This document shows, piece after piece, positions 60,173 through 64,000 of a DNA stretch of 64,000 bases. Under the pieces are notes generated by a model. It was not told where the DNA came from, ran no database searches, and worked only from the letters and a program-made list of their open reading frames with translations. Made by a program: the position numbers and the translations under genes. The DNA comes from Rhodoblastus acidophilus (lineage in GTDB: Bacteria > Pseudomonadota > Alphaproteobacteria > Rhizobiales > Beijerinckiaceae). Positions within the stretch are counted from its first letter, which is position 1. Every line of letters starts with the position of its first letter. Where the stretch lies: positions 22,959 through 86,958 of the forward strand of contig NZ_FYDG01000014.1 of assembly GCF_900187365.1 (NCBI RefSeq), given 5' to 3'.

Positions 60173-61492
60173 TTGACCGATTTCACCACCGACCTCGCAG
60201 ACACCGAGACGTCCATCCGCAATCTGATGCGCGCCTTTCTGGCAAGCGTGACGCTTGTTTGCGGCGGCGTGGTGGGATGGTCCGTGACGACCAGGATCGA
60301 CAGCGCGGTCGTCGCCGCCGGCGCCTTCGCGGTCAAATCGAGCACGCAAAACATCCAGCACCCCGAGGGCGGAATCGTCGGCGCCCTGTTTGTCCGCGAC
60401 GGCGACCTGGTGCGGGAAGGTCAGGTCCTCATCCGGCTCGACGCGGCCAAAGTCAGCAGCGACGCCAGCATTGGCGAGCGCAAGCTGATCGAACTGATCG
60501 CCGAGCGCGCGCGGCTGGAGGCGGAGCGCCAGGACGCGGCCGCGATCGTTATGCCGAAGCCTCCGGCCGCGTCGCTGGAGGCGCGGGAGACGTTGCAGAC
60601 GAGCATAAAGGCGCAGCAGGCGCTGCTGGACGAAAAACGCTCGGCGCGATCGAGCCAGTTGGCGCAACTCGCCGAGCGCCGCACGCAGATCGAAACCCAG
60701 ATTCGCGGACTGAATGAGCAGCTTTCGGCGACGCGCGGAGAAATGCAGCAGGCCGCGGGCGATCTCGCGGACCAGCGTTATCTCGACAGCAAGGGACTGA
60801 TGCGGCGCCCGATGTTGCGCCAGACGGAACGGGAGGTCAGCCGGCTCAATGGCCAGATTGGCGATGCCGAGGCGCGGATCGCCAGCGCCCGCTCCCAGCT
60901 GACGGAAACCAATTTCAAGATCGCGGAGGTGAAAAAGAGCGGACAGTCCGACATCCTGACCCAATTGCAGACCGTCGTGGAAAAGATCGCTCAGGCCGAG
61001 CAGGAGCGGACGACCGCGCTCGACCGGTTGCAGCGGCTGGAGATCAAGGCGCCGCGTACGGGCTACGTCAACGAGCTTTCCGTGCATACCGTCGGCGGCG
61101 TGATCGCGCCGGGCCAGACCGTGATGTCCATCATTCCCGACGGCGATCCGCTCCTGGTGACGGCGAAGATCTCGCCGACCGAAATCGACGAAGTCCAAGC
61201 GGGCCGTCCCGCGACCGTGCGGCTGAGTTCGCTGAAGGTTTCAACGCCGCCGGAGCTTGAGGGCGTGGTCGCCGGCGTCTCTCCGGACCAGTTGAAGGAT
61301 GAGCGCACCGGACAGCCCTATTTCATGGTGAAGATCGACGTGCCCGCGTCCGAGGCGACGAAGCTGCAGGGCAAGGCGTTATTCCCCGGCATGCCCGCCG
61401 AAGTCCTGATCCGTGGCGAGGCGCGGCGTGTGATCGCCTATCTGACGCAGCCGCTGACCGACAAGATCGGACTGGCGTTCCGCGAAAAGTGA
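60173..61492 (+). CDS. type I secretion membrane-fusion protein (HlyD/PrtE type)
   Basis: A 439-residue adaptor starting at TTG 60173 after AGGAGGG. It has one membrane segment (FLASVTLVCGGVVGWSV), then VVAAGAFAVKSSTQNIQHPE and GGIVGALFVRDGDLVREGQV (HlyD signature), a long coiled coil of about 220 residues, and the second lipoyl half IKAPRTGYVNELSVHTVGGV. It connects the ABC exporter to an outer-membrane TolC-type channel, which is not encoded here. Confidence 0.92.
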   Translation: MTDFTTDLADTETSIRNLMRAFLASVTLVCGGVVGWSVTTRIDSAVVAAGAFAVKSSTQNIQHPEGGIVGALFVRDGDLVREGQVLIRLDAAKVSSDASIGERKLIELIAERARLEAERQDAAAIVMPKPPAASLEARETLQTSIKAQQALLDEKRSARSSQLAQLAERRTQIETQIRGLNEQLSATRGEMQQAAGDLADQRYLDSKGLMRRPMLRQTEREVSRLNGQIGDAEARIASARSQLTETNFKIAEVKKSGQSDILTQLQTVVEKIAQAEQERTTALDRLQRLEIKAPRTGYVNELSVHTVGGVIAPGQTVMSIIPDGDPLLVTAKISPTEIDEVQAGRPATVRLSSLKVSTPPELEGVVAGVSPDQLKDERTGQPYFMVKIDVPASEATKLQGKALFPGMPAEVLIRGEARRVIAYLTQPLTDKIGLAFREK

Positions 61493-61525
61493 TGATTCGA
61501 GTCATGGGCGCCGGAGGCGGCGCCC

Positions 61526-61999
61526 ATGGACGCCGCGTTGTCGTCGGAAATGCCAATCCTTGGCGTCATGCCCAAGAGGCGTGTGATGGTCGGGCTTCCA
61601 CAGCAACTTTCGACAGTCTGGCTGATTGTGTCAGTCGTCGCCTTTCTCGCAAAACATCTCATCACCGACTTTTTCCTGCAGACGAAATGGATGGCGCTGG
61701 GCAAGACCAAGACGGTGGGATGGGTCTTGCCGCTGTCCGTCCATGCGGGCGTCCACGCCGCGGGCACGCTGGCGATTTGTCTTGCGCTCGCGCCCGCGCT
61801 TTCCTGGTTCGCCGTCGTCGACTTCTTCGTTCATTTCCTGCTCGACCGCGTCAAGGCCGTGCTGGCCCGCCGCTGGTCGGCGACGCCCGACCAACAGATT
61901 TTCTGGTGGCTGCTCGGGACCGACCAAACCCTGCACGCGCTGACGCATTTCATCTTCGCCCTTTGGATCGCCGCCGCCCGCGGCGCGGCGGGACCTTGA
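61526..61999 (+). CDS. DUF3307 membrane protein
   Basis: A frame of 157 residues with about four hydrophobic segments. FLAKHLITDFFLQTKWMALG, VDFFVHFLLDRVKAVL and FWWLLGTDQTLHALTHFIFA are the DUF3307 hallmarks, with His and Asp residues inside membrane segments. The function is unknown. The first about 20 residues are not typical, and a start at 61568 or 61586 is possible. Confidence 0.8.
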   Translation: MDAALSSEMPILGVMPKRRVMVGLPQQLSTVWLIVSVVAFLAKHLITDFFLQTKWMALGKTKTVGWVLPLSVHAGVHAAGTLAICLALAPALSWFAVVDFFVHFLLDRVKAVLARRWSATPDQQIFWWLLGTDQTLHALTHFIFALWIAAARGAAGP

Positions 62000-62065
62000 C
62001 CGCCCCCTGCTTCAACTTACGGGGAGTGCGATTTTCACGTCCGTAGAGCGGGTGTATATTGGCCC

Positions 62066-62566
62066 ATGGCTGTCAGTTCGTCCGATCTGAAGACATTTCT
62101 GGTCTCCACGCCGTTTTTCGGGGGCCTGTCGGACGCACGCCTCGACATTCTCGTCTCCATGCTGGTCGAACGCAGGTTTGACGCAGGCGCCATCGTCGTG
62201 TCGGAGGGAGAGGCGGGGCGTTCCATGTATGTCGTTCACGCCGGCAAGCTTGGCGTGAGCAAGATCGGCGCGTCCGGCCGTGTGATCCGCATGGCGGCGC
62301 TCGGGCCGGGCGATTTCTTCGGCGAAATGACGCTGATCGAGATGCAGAACCGATCGGCGACGGTCGTCGCAGAAAGCGACACCGTTCTATATGAGCTTTC
62401 AGCCCAGAGCCTTTACGCCTACTACAAGGCCGACGTCCACGCCTACGTCATGGTGCTGCTCAATATCAACCGCGAGCTTTGCCGGCGGCTGCGCGGCGCC
62501 AACGCGCGTATCGCCGGGTTGGCGGATCGCGTGAGCGAAAGCGTGGGGTTCGACGAACCGCAATAG
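62066..62566 (+). CDS. stand-alone cyclic-nucleotide-binding domain protein
   Basis: A 166-residue protein consisting of one cNMP-binding domain: GEAGRSMYVVHAGKLGVSKI and phosphate-binding cassette GDFFGEMTLIEMQNRSATVV with the ligand Arg, then YELSAQSLYAYYKADVHAYV and a C-terminal helix. There is no DNA-binding domain, so it likely regulates a partner by contact. It is a second cyclic-nucleotide reader in the same island as the cyclase-like and Crp-type proteins. Confidence 0.85.
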   Translation: MAVSSSDLKTFLVSTPFFGGLSDARLDILVSMLVERRFDAGAIVVSEGEAGRSMYVVHAGKLGVSKIGASGRVIRMAALGPGDFFGEMTLIEMQNRSATVVAESDTVLYELSAQSLYAYYKADVHAYVMVLLNINRELCRRLRGANARIAGLADRVSESVGFDEPQ

Positions 62567-62651
62567 ACGGATCGCGGACACGCGTCCGACAATGTTCCGC
62601 CATGAACATAAACGATATTTAGTAATCAACACATTGTGAGCAGGGGTTCGC

Positions 62652-63485
62652 TTGTCCTTCGCCATTCGCTCGTTTCCCCGGAATTTGTCTGTTGAATGCA
62701 GCGCCGAGAGCGCCCAGTTTGCCCTCCCCGCGCGCGGGGCGTTTGCACCAGTCCCCTCCGACAAAAAGGCGTCCTCAATCGGAAGCGTGACGGGCCGCGT
62801 CCATGCGATCAGGAATCTGGCCGCCGACATGGTCAAGGTCGTGATTTCGACCGACGAACAGTTGGAGATTTTGCCCGGCCAGCATGTACAGGTTTGCATT
62901 TCCGGATTTCCGAGCCGCGTCTACAGCCCGACCGTTCCGCTGAAGGAGCCCGTCGATAACAGGAAGATTTGCTTCCATGTGCGGCGGGTCGCCAATGGTC
63001 GCGTTTCCAGCGCGCTTGGCGCCGCGATCGGGCCCGGACGAAAGGCGTCGATCTCACGACCCGAGGGCTCGGCCTTCTTGCGGCCAGGCCTGAGCAACCG
63101 CCTGGTTCTCGTGTCGAGCGGCGCCGGGTTTGCGTCCGTGTGGTCCATCGCTCACGCCGCCTTGCGTGAAAACGCCGAGCGGGAGATCGTCGTCATCGCC
63201 GAGGCGAAGCACCGCGGCGACCTTTACCTCGCCAACGCGCTGGTGCGGCTCGCCGCCTGCCCGAACGTGCGCGTCCATCCGGTCATCCGGGCGGCGGACA
63301 AGCCGCAATCGGCTTTCTGGATCAACAATCCCCTCGTGTTCATGCCGCGGCTCTCCCCCGACGACATCGTCCATGCGTTCGGCGCGCCGCTGCTGGTCGA
63401 GGGCGTCGCCTCCGTCGCGCGGACTGCGGGCGCTCTCTGTTACGCCGAGCCGTTCGTCGCTGCGGAACTGGAAGCGACGCCTTGA
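62652..63485 (+). CDS. flavin/ferredoxin reductase-like oxidoreductase
   Basis: A 277-residue protein with an FAD-binding beta barrel (LPGQHVQVCISGFPSRVYSP; RxYSxT holds the flavin) and an NAD(P)-binding half (RLVLVSSGAGFASVWSIAHA). It lacks a 2Fe-2S domain, so it probably passes electrons to a separate partner. The first about 55 residues are not conserved. The start is TTG 62652 with weak ribosome-binding sequence; the ATG-rich AT stretch just upstream may be the promoter. Confidence 0.75.
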   Translation: MSFAIRSFPRNLSVECSAESAQFALPARGAFAPVPSDKKASSIGSVTGRVHAIRNLAADMVKVVISTDEQLEILPGQHVQVCISGFPSRVYSPTVPLKEPVDNRKICFHVRRVANGRVSSALGAAIGPGRKASISRPEGSAFLRPGLSNRLVLVSSGAGFASVWSIAHAALRENAEREIVVIAEAKHRGDLYLANALVRLAACPNVRVHPVIRAADKPQSAFWINNPLVFMPRLSPDDIVHAFGAPLLVEGVASVARTAGALCYAEPFVAAELEATP

Positions 63486-64000
63486 ACGGCGATCCCGGCG
63501 CGGCCCACGGCATCGGTGGAGATCGACGCGGCGCCTGAATCATTCCCTCGACCTATGGCGACGCCGACGAGGAACGGCGTCTCGCCTATGTCGCGCTCAC
63601 CCGCGGCAAGCGCCATGTGACAATTTCCTCGGTGTCACGCGCGCTCCGATCGGCGACCGGCAGATTTAACGTTAGGTCTGGGGAAGCCGCTGCCCGCACG
63701 GCGGAGTCATTATATCCAAAATGCCCGGATCGGGCGGCCACAAGCTCTATCTGCAAGCCGGCGAATACTCGTTGCAATCTATTGCGGCAATCTCGGCTCG
63801 GGCATTCTGTTCCCGCGCGCAACGCCACTGCAGATCGAGCGCGAGAACGCTTTATACGTCGATCTCGCCCTGATCGAGCGCCTCGCCCAGGCGGAAAGCG
63901 CCGACCGCGTCGGCGCGCGCCGGCGCGGCGCCGAAATCGGCAATGCCCCGGAAAATCAGGAGGCGGCATAGAAATATGCCCGCCTATCGGCAGAGAGCGG
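63486..64000. other. gene-poor end of the window
   Basis: Apart from a helicase stub, no family is recognised. A plus-strand frame ending at 63971 (YVDLALIERLAQAESADRVG, then RRRGAEIGNAPENQEAA) has coding-like composition near its end, but it is preceded by poor sequence and may be the tail of another broken gene. Confidence 0.4.
63542..63630 (+). pseudogene. UvrD/Rep-type helicase, motif VI stub
   Basis: The frame reads YGDADEERRLAYVALTRGKR, then HVTIS. EERRLxYVALTRA is helicase motif VI with its Arg finger. Nothing else of a helicase is found on either side, so this is an isolated remnant of about 30 codons. Confidence 0.65.

Noticed and set aside
1..64000. CRISPR arrays, tRNA and rRNA genes, prophage or plasmid replication genes
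   Set aside because: No spaced direct repeats, cloverleaf-type sequence, rRNA segments or phage/replication genes were recognised by eye.

Overview
The window is GC-rich DNA from a bacterial chromosome, most likely an alphaproteobacterium of the Hyphomicrobiales (Rhizobiales). The reasons are two Irr-type iron boxes in the haem locus, the gene style, and the C-terminal stub of a PQQ methanol/alcohol dehydrogenase of XoxF type. A methylotroph or methanotroph relative (Beijerinckiaceae/Methylocystaceae) would fit, but this is inference. No rRNA, tRNA or CRISPR array was seen.

Layout. 1-3.8 kb: end of a TonB-dependent receptor, an MFS carrier, an anaerobic sulfatase-maturase-type radical SAM enzyme and CorA. 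3.9-8.4 kb: a decayed exopolysaccharide locus (glycosyltransferase stub, polymerase-like stub, chain-length determinant that loses its family likeness) cut by an IS66 remnant. 9.3-15.1 kb: LysE exporter, HxlR/SDR divergent pair, and a TetR-controlled EmrAB pump. 15.2-25.4 kb: a flavodoxin remnant, then a haem island with anaerobic haem breakdown (ChuY-like, HutW, HutX, a second HutX-like protein, an IsdG-like monooxygenase), TonB, a haem receptor, HemP and HmuTUV. 25.4-33 kb: gene scars (chemotaxis receptor, IS110, dehydrogenase stub), a pentapeptide/vWA operon and a broken two-partner secretion pair. 33.3-36 kb: a Cpx-like envelope-stress trio with a CpxR-type box. 36-41.4 kb: a TetR-controlled RND pump. 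41.7-44.4 kb: two Tat-type hydrolases. 44.9-49 kb: an unusual MetX-like/DUF938/SDR/YdhR/PLP-enzyme operon. 49-49.75 kb: remnants of three IS families in a row. 49.8-63.5 kb: a signalling and secretion island.

The most interesting region is 49.8-62.6 kb. It holds a pseudo-caspase, a haem-binding-type DUF3365/HAMP sensor, a Ser/Thr kinase, a nucleotide-cyclase-like protein sharing a C-terminal module with the kinase, and a Crp-type regulator. These are followed by four small repeat proteins with no Sec signal and a type I secretion ABC transporter plus adaptor. Five 16-bp sites of the form TGTG-N8-CACA lie in front of three of the four repeat-protein genes and in front of both transporter genes. 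The Crp protein carries the Arg-Glu pair expected to read that core. I infer a cyclic-nucleotide-controlled type I secretion system exporting a previously undescribed family of about 40-residue-repeat proteins.

A second theme is decay: at least ten gene or IS stubs are scattered through the window, several joined to one another at deletion points.
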